Source of the DNA: Thermoflavifilum aggregans
GTDB taxonomy: Bacteria > Bacteroidota > Bacteroidia > Chitinophagales > Chitinophagaceae
NCBI RefSeq assembly: GCF_002797735.1
Contig: NZ_PGFG01000001.1
Coordinates: 2,294,001-2,358,000 of the forward strand
Length of the DNA: 64,000 nt
Reading direction: 5' to 3'
Both the position numbers and the translations under genes were made by a program. A model generated the notes under the pieces. That model was not told the DNA's origin and made no database searches. It saw only the letters and a list, made by a program, of their open reading frames with translations. This document shows positions 45,357-55,080 of this stretch, piece after piece; positions within the stretch are counted from its first letter, which is position 1; the number at the start of each line of letters is the position of its first letter.

Positions 45357-48300
45357 TTAAAAGGTTAAATTCAGCACAGCACTAAATTTACGGGTAGGTG
45401 GCAATTCGTAAAATGTCGTGTATCCAAAGCTATTGGAATTCGTATAATTGAATTCAGGATCTGTCCATACATTTTGTTTAGGCCTGAACATCAACACATC
45501 ATTGGCCAGCAAAGAAAAGGATGCACCATGAATAAATTTAGTTCGCTGAATGAACTGGCTGAAATCATAGCTTAAACTGATGGTCCTTACTTTCCATGCG
45601 GCTGCATTCAGCCAATAGGTAGTGCCTGCACGCCGATAATCGCTGTATACCCAAAATCCGATACTACCATCATACACATAAATATTGGTATTGGGCACAT
45701 ATTTGCCTGTTGTGGGATCCTGGTATACTGAATTCGGGAATATGAAACTTTGTCTGCCATTTTGAGCTGTATGCGCGGAAGCACCTGTGAAATCCAAATT
45801 CTGTCCTGCGTTCGAATAAAAACCATATCCTCCGCGATAGTCTCCAATGATGGTTAAAGTGAAGTTTTTGTATTTAAGATCTGTATTCAAACCTAGTATA
45901 TACTTCGGTGTAGTACGCCCCACAATTTTGGGTGTATTGTCCAGAATAGGATAACCTGTTGAGGGATCAATCACTACATGGCCTTCCGGATCCCGTTGCA
46001 AATCTGTGAGTTCCATCACGGGTAAAGGTTGTCCTACTACTGCATGGTTGTTTAATCCCATATTGAAATCTTGCACACTGCCAATCAGGGAAAGCACTTT
46101 GGAATCATTGATGGATAAATTGGCGCCCGCATCCCATCTGAAACCACTGGGAGTACGAATAATAGGATTGACTTTTACATCAAATTCCCAGCCCCATGTA
46201 AGCACTTCTCCTGCATTGATAAATGCTGAGGTGTATCCAGTAGAAGAAGATAGATTGACCGGCAGTGTTTGATTCCGGTTATTATCACGATAATAATCTG
46301 CTTCTACATTTATACGATCATTCCAGAAGCCTAATTCAAGGCCTACTTCTTTTTCAATAGTGTTTTCCGGAACGATATTCGGGTTATTATAGGTACTGCT
46401 TAAACTTAAACTAGCTACACTACCATACGGATATCCACCTGTTACATTAAACGCTGGTTGTATGGAATAGGGAGGAACGGTAATCTGACCGGTATTGCTG
46501 TATGCAGCACGGATTTTACCATAAGAAAGTATATTGCCTTTAATGGATGGAATAAAATCAGTAAACACCCAGGAAGCATCCACATCCCATACATTGTATG
46601 CATTATGTCCCTTCACCAAAAGCGAAGAATAGTCGCGCCGGAAATTACCATGCAGGAACAAACCATTTTTATAACCTAAAGTCAAATCACCAAATGTACC
46701 AATTCTTCTTTCTTCTGATATAAATTCTTCCACATCTGCTTCACCCTGTCTATAATCTATATTAAACATTCCTGGGAGATACAAATTAGCAGAACCTTCG
46801 CCCTGATAATGCCTGTAATGATCCCAAATGGTATTTCCCACAATCAACGTTCCTGAGTAGTCACCAATTTTTTTGGTAAATGTCAGCAACACATCTTGTT
46901 GTAAACGACGGGTGTAGTCATTTCCATCCCACACAGAACCTGCCACAGGCCCACCTGATTGGTAGTTTCCAGCACCCCATGGATCAGTAGAAGAATAAGC
47001 ACTAAACTGAACCGGGTACCGGAAATCATGTTGATAGGAATTGTTTGTTACCAATCCTACCCGATATAAAATATTCAGCCAAGAAGTAGCCTGTAGACTT
47101 GCGGAGAGATCAGCCTGGAAATTGTCTGCTTTATTTTGTAACCTGGATTGATCAATCTGCCAGTAGGGATTGGTATAATAAGCGTTGTAATAATTGTTAA
47201 TGCTTGCAAACGAAGAAGTATCTTGCCAGTTCTTTAAGGATGTGATGGGTATGTTGGCAGGTGTATTCAGGATATTCCAATACACCGGCCACCCTCCTGA
47301 TCCAAACCGACCCAATGGGTCAACGGATCCTGGTGCATTGTAATGCCCGTTGGACTGCGTAAAATCATTCCCTGCCACATCACTGGTTTGCCTTGAATAA
47401 CTTAGATTATACTGAGCCGTAAATTTTCCGTAGGTCTTAACTCCATTGAACCTGGCTGTGGTTCTTCTCGCCTGATCTTTTGGTACAACACCTTTAATAT
47501 TGACATCCTGCAAACTAATCAGATAAGAGTTTTTCTGATCACCTCCGGAATAGGAAATATTGTTTTGTGTAGTTACACCTGTGTTAAAAAATGCAATTCT
47601 CTGATCAGGTTTAATAGGCCTGAAAGGTACTAAAAAGTATTGCCCTTGTGAATTAGCCCCACCAATAAAGCCATTTTGGGGATTACCGTCGAAAGGAGGC
47701 CCATATTGCTGATTCTCAAAAGGAATATAATTTGCAAATCCAGTATATGGATTGATAGCAGGCCAATTTTCTTTTCCAGGTCCTAAATTAAACGTTCCGG
47801 TTTCACCTCCGTAACCGGAGAACTGATCTTGTAATTTAGGGAAGTAAGAAATTTTCTCCAAAGTAACTGTTGAAGAAAAGTTGATGATAGGCTTCCCGCC
47901 TTCAGCACCTCTTTTTGTAGTAACGATTAGTACCCCATTAGTGGCTTCGGCACCATAAAGAGCTGCAGCACTGGCACCTTTTAACACAGAAACACTTTGA
48001 ATATCTTCCGGATTGAGGGTAGCCAGTTGATTGGGATTTACTTCCACGCCGTCAATGACCACCAATGCCTGGTTATCACTATAAATATGCCTTTCACCAC
48101 GAAGTTGCACACGAACTGTTGGGTTCACACCATTATTTAATGTACTTACCTGGACGCCTGCTAACCTTCCCACCAGCCCCTGTGCTACATTGATAGGTTT
48201 GGATACATTCAAGTCCTGATTATTGACTTCACCCACACTATATCCTAACGACCGAGCTTCCCTTTGCACTCCCAATGCAGTGACAACAACCTCATTCAGG

Positions 48301-48596
48301 GCTTGTGCTGTACTTTGCAGGGTAACCTGAAGATGAGATTGATTGTTTACCGGCACATCCTTGGCCTGATAACCAATGTAGGAAATATGCAACACGGCAT
48401 TAGCAGGGGCTTCAATGGTAAAGTTGCCCTGCTGATCGGTTGTCGTTCCCTGATTGGTACCCTGAATCTGAACGGTGGCGTACGGAATGGGGTTCCCGTT
48501 TTGATCGACCACCTTTCCGGTAATGGTTCGTTGTTGCCCGAAGGCCCACACAGTGCTGAAAAGCAGCGCCGTGAGAAAGAGTAAGACTTTCTTCAT
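45357..48596 (-). CDS. SusC/RagA TonB-dependent receptor
   Basis: A 1,079-residue outer-membrane transporter. A signal peptide (MKKVLLFLTALLFSTVWAFG) is followed by a carboxypeptidase-like domain (GKVVDQNGNPIPYATVQI), the plug with QALVVIDGVEVNPNQ and DIQSVSVLKGASAAALYGAE, and a barrel with the final Phe strand. It starts an operon with susD and the DUF1735 lipoprotein. Its first 75 codons are nearly identical in DNA to the susC at 53440, while the rest has diverged. Upstream lie a tandem 11-bp repeat and a strong terminator of the previous operon. Confidence 0.95.
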   Translation of the reverse strand: MKKVLLFLTALLFSTVWAFGQQRTITGKVVDQNGNPIPYATVQIQGTNQGTTTDQQGNFTIEAPANAVLHISYIGYQAKDVPVNNQSHLQVTLQSTAQALNEVVVTALGVQREARSLGYSVGEVNNQDLNVSKPINVAQGLVGRLAGVQVSTLNNGVNPTVRVQLRGERHIYSDNQALVVIDGVEVNPNQLATLNPEDIQSVSVLKGASAAALYGAEATNGVLIVTTKRGAEGGKPIINFSSTVTLEKISYFPKLQDQFSGYGGETGTFNLGPGKENWPAINPYTGFANYIPFENQQYGPPFDGNPQNGFIGGANSQGQYFLVPFRPIKPDQRIAFFNTGVTTQNNISYSGGDQKNSYLISLQDVNIKGVVPKDQARRTTARFNGVKTYGKFTAQYNLSYSRQTSDVAGNDFTQSNGHYNAPGSVDPLGRFGSGGWPVYWNILNTPANIPITSLKNWQDTSSFASINNYYNAYYTNPYWQIDQSRLQNKADNFQADLSASLQATSWLNILYRVGLVTNNSYQHDFRYPVQFSAYSSTDPWGAGNYQSGGPVAGSVWDGNDYTRRLQQDVLLTFTKKIGDYSGTLIVGNTIWDHYRHYQGEGSANLYLPGMFNIDYRQGEADVEEFISEERRIGTFGDLTLGYKNGLFLHGNFRRDYSSLLVKGHNAYNVWDVDASWVFTDFIPSIKGNILSYGKIRAAYSNTGQITVPPYSIQPAFNVTGGYPYGSVASLSLSSTYNNPNIVPENTIEKEVGLELGFWNDRINVEADYYRDNNRNQTLPVNLSSSTGYTSAFINAGEVLTWGWEFDVKVNPIIRTPSGFRWDAGANLSINDSKVLSLIGSVQDFNMGLNNHAVVGQPLPVMELTDLQRDPEGHVVIDPSTGYPILDNTPKIVGRTTPKYILGLNTDLKYKNFTLTIIGDYRGGYGFYSNAGQNLDFTGASAHTAQNGRQSFIFPNSVYQDPTTGKYVPNTNIYVYDGSIGFWVYSDYRRAGTTYWLNAAAWKVRTISLSYDFSQFIQRTKFIHGASFSLLANDVLMFRPKQNVWTDPEFNYTNSNSFGYTTFYELPPTRKFSAVLNLTF

Positions 48597-48617
48597 AGCA
48601 GTTGGATTTTGGTTGAC
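48390..48617 (-). repeat. Shared susC 5' block, copy B
   Basis: 228 bases aligned without gaps to 53234-53461, with five differences (about 98% identity). The block covers the 21 bases before the ATG, the signal peptide and the start of the extension domain. Identity falls off sharply at 48390, beyond the codons for NAVL. Confidence 0.92.
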
Positions 48618-48673
48618 TCCTGCTAAGCTATCTAATTTTTTTTAACGGGAATTTAATACAGAATTGAATTTTG

Positions 48674-48695
48674 GTTAATCTATAGTTAATCTATA
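48674..48695. repeat. Two tandem 11-bp repeats upstream of susC
   Basis: GTTAATCTATA occurs twice in direct succession, 78 bases before the susC ATG at 48596 and just after the terminator of the previous operon. Spacing is one helical turn, which suggests a protein-binding site. Not seen upstream of the other susC genes. Confidence 0.6.
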
Positions 48696-48712
48696 TGCGA
48701 CTTAATAATTAA

Positions 48713-48755
48713 ATACAAAAGAGGAGGTCGCGCATATCAACCTCCTCTTTTGTAT
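48713..48755. terminator. Strong bidirectional-type terminator after susD
   Basis: A 16-bp perfect inverted repeat (48713-48728 with 48740-48755) around an 11-base loop. The stem has A-rich and T-rich flanks on both sides (AAAAGAGGAGGT/ACCTCCTCTTTT), so it can terminate from either strand. It lies 16 bases past the susD stop at 48771. Confidence 0.85.
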
Positions 48756-48770
48756 GTAGTTTCAAAGACT

Positions 48771-50144
48771 TTACTGATCCCACCAAACTTTTGTGAAGAG
48801 TGTGGTACCCTGAGGTACATTGGCCGAATTATACGAAATCTCGGTTTGCGGATACAAATATCTCCGCGGAATCTGGGTACCGGTATTGGGAGTTAAAGCC
48901 GGAAATCCGGTTCTTCTCCAGTCAGTAAAACTTTCATATTGTAAGAACAAAGCAAAATATTTCTGTGTCATCACAGTCAACAGCTTATTGGTAGATGCCA
49001 CATAATCTACCCGCTGATCACCTGCGTTGTTCACGAAATAATTGGTTACATCTGATGAACTACCGCCGGCATTCAGAATGGAGGCGCTGACAGCGTTTTG
49101 ATAAGAAGCAAGGCCATTTACATAATCACCTAAACGGGTGTAAGCTTCGGCCAATATAAATTGCAATTCAGCGTAGCTCATCAAAGTAACAGGTGAATTG
49201 ATAGAGGCAACCAGCGGACCCAGGCCTGCTGTACCAGTTGCATAATTGGCTGTATCCAAATAAGCATTTACCCTTGGATCCTGTAGTGCTATCAATTGAT
49301 CTGAAAAATAAGAATGATAATTGGCATAACCTCCTCTTTGTTCTTCAAACTGATAGAGCGGATTGGCACGGGATTCATCGTTCAGGAAAGATACTTTCGC
49401 ATTGTCATTGCTGCTGGCAAAAAGACCTCCAGTTGCATTGATATTGTTTAAAATTTTTTGTACAGCCTGATTATCCACTTTCACGGTATGGATCAAAAAT
49501 CTCAAACGCAATGAATTCACAAATTTCAACCATTTGGAGGCGCTTCCGTTATAAATGATATCATCCTTACCAGGCAAGCGTCCTGCCTGTGCAGAAGGAG
49601 TCTGAAAATCAGCAGCAGCATCGTTTAAAAGCTGAAAGATTGCTGTATAAATATCCTGTTGTTTATCGTAAGCAGGTTTAAAGTTAGCATCACCCTGAAA
49701 TGCCTGGCTATATGGCACATCACCCCATAAATCAGTAACCATGCCAATGGAATATGCCATCAGGGTTTTTGCAATACCATCATAATATTTGTAATTGTTT
49801 TGCTTTGATATTTGAATCAGTTGATACAAATTATTCATCACTGATTCATACATTGTTCCCCAGATATTGCTGAAGTTATCGGCTGTAAATACATAGCTTT
49901 GATAAGCGAAAAACTGACGATCACTTCCCACCACTTCCTTATCAAAGATACCGGTAATCAGCGCCACATCAGCACCACCTACGGCATAACCCAGATTCAC
50001 TTCCGCAGCTGTTAACACCACATCCGGACTCACGTTGAGCGGAGAGTTGGGACTGATATTGATATCCACGTATTTCTTGCATGAGTTTAAGGAGAGCAAG
50101 GTAAACAACCCGCTGATTATGAAGATAAAGGATAAACGTTTCAT
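48771..50144 (-). CDS. SusD/RagB-family nutrient-binding lipoprotein
   Basis: A 457-residue SusD-like_2 family lipoprotein. Lipobox LLSLNSCKKYVD; family segments GMVTDLWGDVPYSQAFQGD, DDIIYNGSASKWLKFVNSL, DPRVNAYLDT and the C-terminal VWWDQ. It pairs with the SusC at 50192-53440 (start 47 bases after the SusC stop). No third lipoprotein follows; the terminator comes right after. The start is at the ATG at 50144 with a clean signal peptide. Confidence 0.93.
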   Translation of the reverse strand: MKRLSFIFIISGLFTLLSLNSCKKYVDINISPNSPLNVSPDVVLTAAEVNLGYAVGGADVALITGIFDKEVVGSDRQFFAYQSYVFTADNFSNIWGTMYESVMNNLYQLIQISKQNNYKYYDGIAKTLMAYSIGMVTDLWGDVPYSQAFQGDANFKPAYDKQQDIYTAIFQLLNDAAADFQTPSAQAGRLPGKDDIIYNGSASKWLKFVNSLRLRFLIHTVKVDNQAVQKILNNINATGGLFASSNDNAKVSFLNDESRANPLYQFEEQRGGYANYHSYFSDQLIALQDPRVNAYLDTANYATGTAGLGPLVASINSPVTLMSYAELQFILAEAYTRLGDYVNGLASYQNAVSASILNAGGSSSDVTNYFVNNAGDQRVDYVASTNKLLTVMTQKYFALFLQYESFTDWRRTGFPALTPNTGTQIPRRYLYPQTEISYNSANVPQGTTLFTKVWWDQ

Positions 50145-50191
50145 ACGAAATAAGTTTTAAGAATCATAATCTATGATGTGTGAATGGCATT

Positions 50192-53100
50192 TCAGAATCT
50201 CACGTTCAGATTCACTCCCCATGTTTTCACTCCAGGGTTATTGAAATAATCAAATCCTTGAGCTACCTGTGAGCCAAACAGGCTGGTTTCGGGATCCACG
50301 CCGGTGTATTTGGTATGCAACCAGAGGTTACGGCCCACTACAGATACAGTAATGGATTCAAACGGAGGATGTGCCTGTTTGAACAATTTATGACCATCAA
50401 AAGTATAACCCAGCGAAGCCTCACGCAGCCTGACCCAGGAAGCATCCTGTACATATGGCTCATTCACAGCAAAACCACTGCCCACACCGGTATAGTAATT
50501 TTCATCTAACGTGACTGAAATATCATTGGGTTTGCCGGTAGTAATGACATTCCCGTTATTGTCAAGATGCCCCTGGATACCCGGAAATACATACTGAGTA
50601 TATCGATTTTCTGTGTTCTTGCTAACTCCAAAATTGGTCATGGCGCCCCAGGTACCATTCCACATCTGATATTTCTGGCGGGCTTCAAAGAGGACATACA
50701 AGCTAAATCCTTTCCAGGTAAAAGTATTGCCGATGCTGCCCGTCCATTTGGGATTGGGATTACCCAAATATTCCAGGTCATTGGCGATAATGGGTAAGCC
50801 ATATTGTCCATCACCCGGAGACCCTTGATCATCAATGATCAGCGGGCTTTTTACATCACCAGGCACCTGATGTACATACCCTGTACCATAAATAATTCCG
50901 TAAGGTTTACCCACCAAAGCAGACACAAAAATGCCCGCAAAACCATTGAAATCCAACCGATCAATGCCCGGACCCAATTTCAATACTTTATTCTGATTGG
51001 TTGCCCAGTTCACCACCAGATCCCAGGTAAAATCTTTTACTTTCACCGGAATCAGGTCAACGGTAACTTCGTGCCCGTTGTTTTCCATATCGGCAGCATT
51101 TAAATAAATAGCACCATATCCGCTAGAATTGGCTATGGATACCTGATTTAACAGGTTGGAGCTCTTGTAATGATAATAAGTATAATCAATGTTTACCCTA
51201 TCACCCCAGAAATGCAGTTCTGTTCCAACTTCATATTGCGAAGTTTTTTCAGCCTTCAGATTATTATTCCCAAGTACCGTACTTTTTTGAAAGCCAGTAA
51301 GTCCGTTGAACGGAAAGGTAATACCATTGGTCCATCCATCTCCGGCTGATGCACGCACCCAATAGGTTTGAAGGCTATAAGGATCCAAGTCTTTACCTAC
51401 CTGAGCAAATGAAGCACGCAACTTACCAAATGACAATACATTGCTATGAATACCCAATGCCTGGGTAAAGATGAAACTTAAGTTTGCAGAAGGATAAAAA
51501 TAGGTATTATGATTGGTAGGCAAAGTAGATGAAGTTTCTAATCTCCCAGTAAGATCCAGAAACAGATAATCTTTATATCCTCCACTTAAGCGAGAATAAA
51601 ACGCATAGCGACGTACTTCGGACTGTCCCAGCGAAAGGGTCTGACTCTGGGTGTTGTTGATGCCCTGAAACTCGTTGAAGTTTAATCCATTACCCTGCAA
51701 GTGCAGACGTTTATATCGGGTATCGAAAATATTGTTACCGATCATAAATGAGGCATCAAAATCAGATCCGAATTTTTTATGGGCGGTAGCAAATAGATCG
51801 TTGTTGATAATCTGATTGGTTACTTGATCTTCGAATACCATCCCTGCAGCATTGGCGCCTGAAGATCCTTTTGAATAAATCTGATGCTGGTTCTCTACAT
51901 AATAATCACCTCCAAACCGTTCCGTAATGGTTAGCCATTGGAAGGGGTTATAGTTGGCTGTAATATTTCCGAAGACACGATTTGTCTTGTCGGTAAACGG
52001 ATTCATATTTACGGTCCAGTATGGATTATCATATCCTCCGGTTCCCCGGTAACTTCTCTGGCGGCCGGAACCATCTTGTAACATATAGGCTCTTGGGTCA
52101 GTAGGATCCGTTACTCCGGCAGAATTATCAAAGCTGGGAGGTGTTCTTAATAGCCCTAGCATCACGCCATTTAGATTGCTACCCTGCTGTGGCCTGTTGG
52201 CAAAATCATATACATAGGTCACTGCACTGCTGATAGAAAACTGCGGTGTAAACCTGTAATCCGTGTTCAGCGATATACCGGTTTTTTTGAAACGGGAAAG
52301 CGGAATCACACCACCCTGATCGCTATGGGAAAGCGAAACCCGGTAAGAAATGTCTTTGTCTGAACCAGAGAAAGCCAGGTTATGTACCAGGCCTAATCCA
52401 TGTTGGAAAAATTTATATGGATCATATACGATGGCTTTCTGTCCGTTTGGATTTTGGCTTTTGCCTACCAAGCGGCCATGAGAATCCCATAAATAGGTGT
52501 GATCTCCATCATAAACCATGGTGTCCATCAAAGGACCAAAGGAATAAGCCCTCAATCCACTGGAAGCATCTGGTCCCAGATACATACCGAAAATACCCTG
52601 TGCAAATTTGTTTTGCCTTTCGGGCAGTTTATTAACTTGGTCATCTGTGAAGGCCAGGCTATAAGTCACATGAAAAGTTTTTCTACCCAGCGGGCCACCT
52701 TTTTTGGTTGTAATGATAATGGCTCCGTTGGAAGCCTGGCTTCCGTACAAAGCCGCAGCTGCCGGTCCTTTAAGGACGGAAATACTTTCAATGTCATCCG
52801 GATTTAAATCCAGCAAACGGTTTGCTTCACCCACACCGGCAGTACCGCCCCCATCGTTGGCTGTCAGATTTTCTGAATTGTCTACCGGAATTCCATCAAT
52901 CACAAACAAAGGTTGGTTATCCCCCAAAATGGAAGTAGCTCCTCTGAGCTGTACCCGTACGGCACTTCCGGGAGCTCCCGAAGCACTGATGATCTGGAGT
53001 CCGGAAACCTTACCGGATAATTCATTTAAGGGGTTGGTGGGATGATTCACCGTGAGTTGTTCGCTGTTTACATCCTGCACACTATATCCCAAAGCCCGTT

Positions 53101-53440
53101 TTTCACGCTGGATACCCAAAGCCGTGACTACCAGTTCGCTTAGCTGGGCTGCACTGCCTGAGAGCTGAATGGTTAAACTGGATTGATTCCCCACCTGAAC
53201 ATTTCTAGGCGTGTAGCCCAGGGAGGAAATGCGCAACACGGCATTAGCAGGGGCTTCAATCGTAAAGTTGCCCTGCTGATCGGTTGTCGTTCCCTGATTG
53301 GTACCCTGAATCTGAACGGTGGCGTACGGAATGGGGTTCCCGTTTTGATCGACCACCTTTCCGGTGATGGTACGTTGTTGCCCGAAGGCCCACACAGTGC
53401 TGAAAAGCAGCGCTGTGAGAAAGAGTAACACTTTCTTCAT
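50192..53440 (-). CDS. SusC/RagA TonB-dependent receptor
   Basis: About 1,082 residues from the start at 53440, chosen to match the paralogues (MKKVLLFLTALLFSTVWAFG). Domains: signal, carboxypeptidase-like domain (GKVVDQNGNPIPYATV), plug (QPLFVIDGIPVDN, DIESISVLKGPAAAALYGSQ), barrel ending LNVRF. It forms a two-gene operon with susD. Its 5' 228 bases are about 98% identical to those of the susC at 48596. Substrate unknown. Confidence 0.95.
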   Translation of the reverse strand: MKKVLLFLTALLFSTVWAFGQQRTITGKVVDQNGNPIPYATVQIQGTNQGTTTDQQGNFTIEAPANAVLRISSLGYTPRNVQVGNQSSLTIQLSGSAAQLSELVVTALGIQREKRALGYSVQDVNSEQLTVNHPTNPLNELSGKVSGLQIISASGAPGSAVRVQLRGATSILGDNQPLFVIDGIPVDNSENLTANDGGGTAGVGEANRLLDLNPDDIESISVLKGPAAAALYGSQASNGAIIITTKKGGPLGRKTFHVTYSLAFTDDQVNKLPERQNKFAQGIFGMYLGPDASSGLRAYSFGPLMDTMVYDGDHTYLWDSHGRLVGKSQNPNGQKAIVYDPYKFFQHGLGLVHNLAFSGSDKDISYRVSLSHSDQGGVIPLSRFKKTGISLNTDYRFTPQFSISSAVTYVYDFANRPQQGSNLNGVMLGLLRTPPSFDNSAGVTDPTDPRAYMLQDGSGRQRSYRGTGGYDNPYWTVNMNPFTDKTNRVFGNITANYNPFQWLTITERFGGDYYVENQHQIYSKGSSGANAAGMVFEDQVTNQIINNDLFATAHKKFGSDFDASFMIGNNIFDTRYKRLHLQGNGLNFNEFQGINNTQSQTLSLGQSEVRRYAFYSRLSGGYKDYLFLDLTGRLETSSTLPTNHNTYFYPSANLSFIFTQALGIHSNVLSFGKLRASFAQVGKDLDPYSLQTYWVRASAGDGWTNGITFPFNGLTGFQKSTVLGNNNLKAEKTSQYEVGTELHFWGDRVNIDYTYYHYKSSNLLNQVSIANSSGYGAIYLNAADMENNGHEVTVDLIPVKVKDFTWDLVVNWATNQNKVLKLGPGIDRLDFNGFAGIFVSALVGKPYGIIYGTGYVHQVPGDVKSPLIIDDQGSPGDGQYGLPIIANDLEYLGNPNPKWTGSIGNTFTWKGFSLYVLFEARQKYQMWNGTWGAMTNFGVSKNTENRYTQYVFPGIQGHLDNNGNVITTGKPNDISVTLDENYYTGVGSGFAVNEPYVQDASWVRLREASLGYTFDGHKLFKQAHPPFESITVSVVGRNLWLHTKYTGVDPETSLFGSQVAQGFDYFNNPGVKTWGVNLNVRF

Positions 53441-53461
53441 AGCAGTTGGATTTTGGTTGAC
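53234..53461 (-). repeat. Shared susC 5' block, copy C
   Basis: Matches 48390-48617 without gaps at a constant offset of 4,844 with five substitutions; the innermost 108 bases also match copy A. Confidence 0.92.
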
Positions 53462-53557
53462 AAGCACCAAGTTAAAAAAATTAACAAAAAAAATAAAAAA
53501 AATTTTACTAATGATAACATATCTAAATTAAGTTATTGATAACCAGTAAATAATAAA

Positions 53558-53577
53558 AGAGGGGCTTACGCCCCTCT
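53558..53577 (-). terminator. Terminator after the susD gene at 53630
   Basis: An 8-bp stem (AGAGGGGC/GCCCCTCT) with a TTAC loop, followed on the minus strand by TTTTATTATT. It lies 52 bases past the susD stop. Confidence 0.7.
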
Positions 53578-53629
53578 CATATGAAAAATAATCCAACTGA
53601 ATATGAAATAAGCCTGGATAAAAAAACTA

Positions 53630-55039
53630 TTAGTATCCCGGATTTTGTGTTATATTGGGGTTATTATCTATTTCACCCTGAGGGATAGGTAAAATGCGGC
53701 GTGGGTTGCTGGCCAAAAATACTCTTGCGGATGCTGGGAACCCAGCTCCTCGGTTTGTAATATCCAGGTTTAAACGATAATAATTGGTATAGTAATAATC
53801 CCCCTCAAAAGCCATTTCCTTTTGCCGCTCCGTAAGAATATCATTAATCAGGGCTGCGCCCGTATCCGTATATCCAGTAAAAGAAGGATCCCGGTCTGTT
53901 GCTACTTTATTCAGCCAGAAAAGTGCATTCACATCATCTCCTGTACGGGCATAAGCTTCAGCAAGTATTAACATCACATCTGTAAAACGAATAACTTTTG
54001 TGTCATCATCATTATTATTTGTCTTGTTTGGGTATTTATTTACCACCAATGCATTAGCGCCTCTTACGGGACTACCTTTGATAATGAGTTGCTTTCTTAT
54101 ATCAGTAGAAGTATATAAAGCATACAATTCAGGCGAACATAAGGCGTCTCCATAACCTGTCTGATCATAAAAGAAGGCCAGTGAATTGGTAGCCAGGTTG
54201 TATACCTGATCAAAACTAACCTCAAAAAGTGTTTCCAACTTATCACTCCTGGGGTTGGGATTGGCCCAGTAGCCAAGATAAGCAGAATTGGTAACCATTT
54301 TGAATCCACTGTTGGTAACCACATCCAGTGCGGCTGCCAATGCATTGGCATAATCACCCATATACAAATACACTTTGGCCTGAAGTGCACGTGCTGCCCA
54401 TTTGTTCATATACGATGAATTGCTATTGAGGCTGTTCATCGTATTATAACCATCAGTGAGATCACTGATGATCTGATTATATACATCGCTGATTTTATCA
54501 CGGGCTGGTTTCAAAAACAAATCATATTGGGTAATCAGTGGCACACCGGCTCCTGAAGCATTTACCATGTAGGGAGAGGCAAAATGGGTGATGAGTTCAA
54601 AATACAATAATGCTCTGACAGCCTTTGCTTGCCCCTTTATATCATCCACTACCGGCGAAGAGGGTACATTGGCATTGATGATATTATTGGCACGCAGAAT
54701 TACATTGTAAGCATCAATCCAAATACCTGATGCATCACCATCTGCTACGGTGTAGGTCAAATTCTGATATGGAATGTAGCGGCCGGAGTTTTTGGTGCTT
54801 ATGTAAATATTCCCTCCTAGCAAATCGCCTAGTATGGGCAAGGTACGGCCAAACAGGTTCACACTTTTTAAACCGGAATACATTCCGTTTAACGCTGTTC
54901 GCAGATCATTGGCAGTATTGAGCGAAGCACTTGTAGGATAGGAATCATACGGTACCCTGTTCAAAAATTCCTTTGAGCAGGACAAGCTAAACAATAATGC
55001 AGCCGTGAGCAAGCTTATGTGAATAAGAAGTTTTTTCAT
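53630..55039 (-). CDS. SusD/RagB-family nutrient-binding lipoprotein
   Basis: A 469-residue lipoprotein of the classical RagB/SusD type. Lipobox LFSLSCSKEFL; N-terminal FLNRVPYDSYPTSASLNTA and WIDAYNVILRANNIIN; middle ALLYFELITHFASPYM; C-terminal DVMLILAEAYARTGD, TERQKEMAFEGDYYYTNY and PIPQGEIDNNPNITQNPGY. This is the arrangement of PF14322 plus PF07980, unlike the other three SusD genes here. It pairs with the interrupted susC upstream (start 41 bases past its stop). If that SusC is dead, this gene may have no partner. Confidence 0.95.
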   Translation of the reverse strand: MKKLLIHISLLTAALLFSLSCSKEFLNRVPYDSYPTSASLNTANDLRTALNGMYSGLKSVNLFGRTLPILGDLLGGNIYISTKNSGRYIPYQNLTYTVADGDASGIWIDAYNVILRANNIINANVPSSPVVDDIKGQAKAVRALLYFELITHFASPYMVNASGAGVPLITQYDLFLKPARDKISDVYNQIISDLTDGYNTMNSLNSNSSYMNKWAARALQAKVYLYMGDYANALAAALDVVTNSGFKMVTNSAYLGYWANPNPRSDKLETLFEVSFDQVYNLATNSLAFFYDQTGYGDALCSPELYALYTSTDIRKQLIIKGSPVRGANALVVNKYPNKTNNNDDDTKVIRFTDVMLILAEAYARTGDDVNALFWLNKVATDRDPSFTGYTDTGAALINDILTERQKEMAFEGDYYYTNYYRLNLDITNRGAGFPASARVFLASNPRRILPIPQGEIDNNPNITQNPGY

Positions 55040-55080
55040 AACCTGAATATTTTTAAATCATACAACAATTCATGAAAAAT

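Noticed and set aside
40769-53461. A susC shufflon (invertible DNA) as in some Bacteroides
   Set aside because: All blocks are in direct orientation and no recombinase gene or inverted repeats around them were seen.
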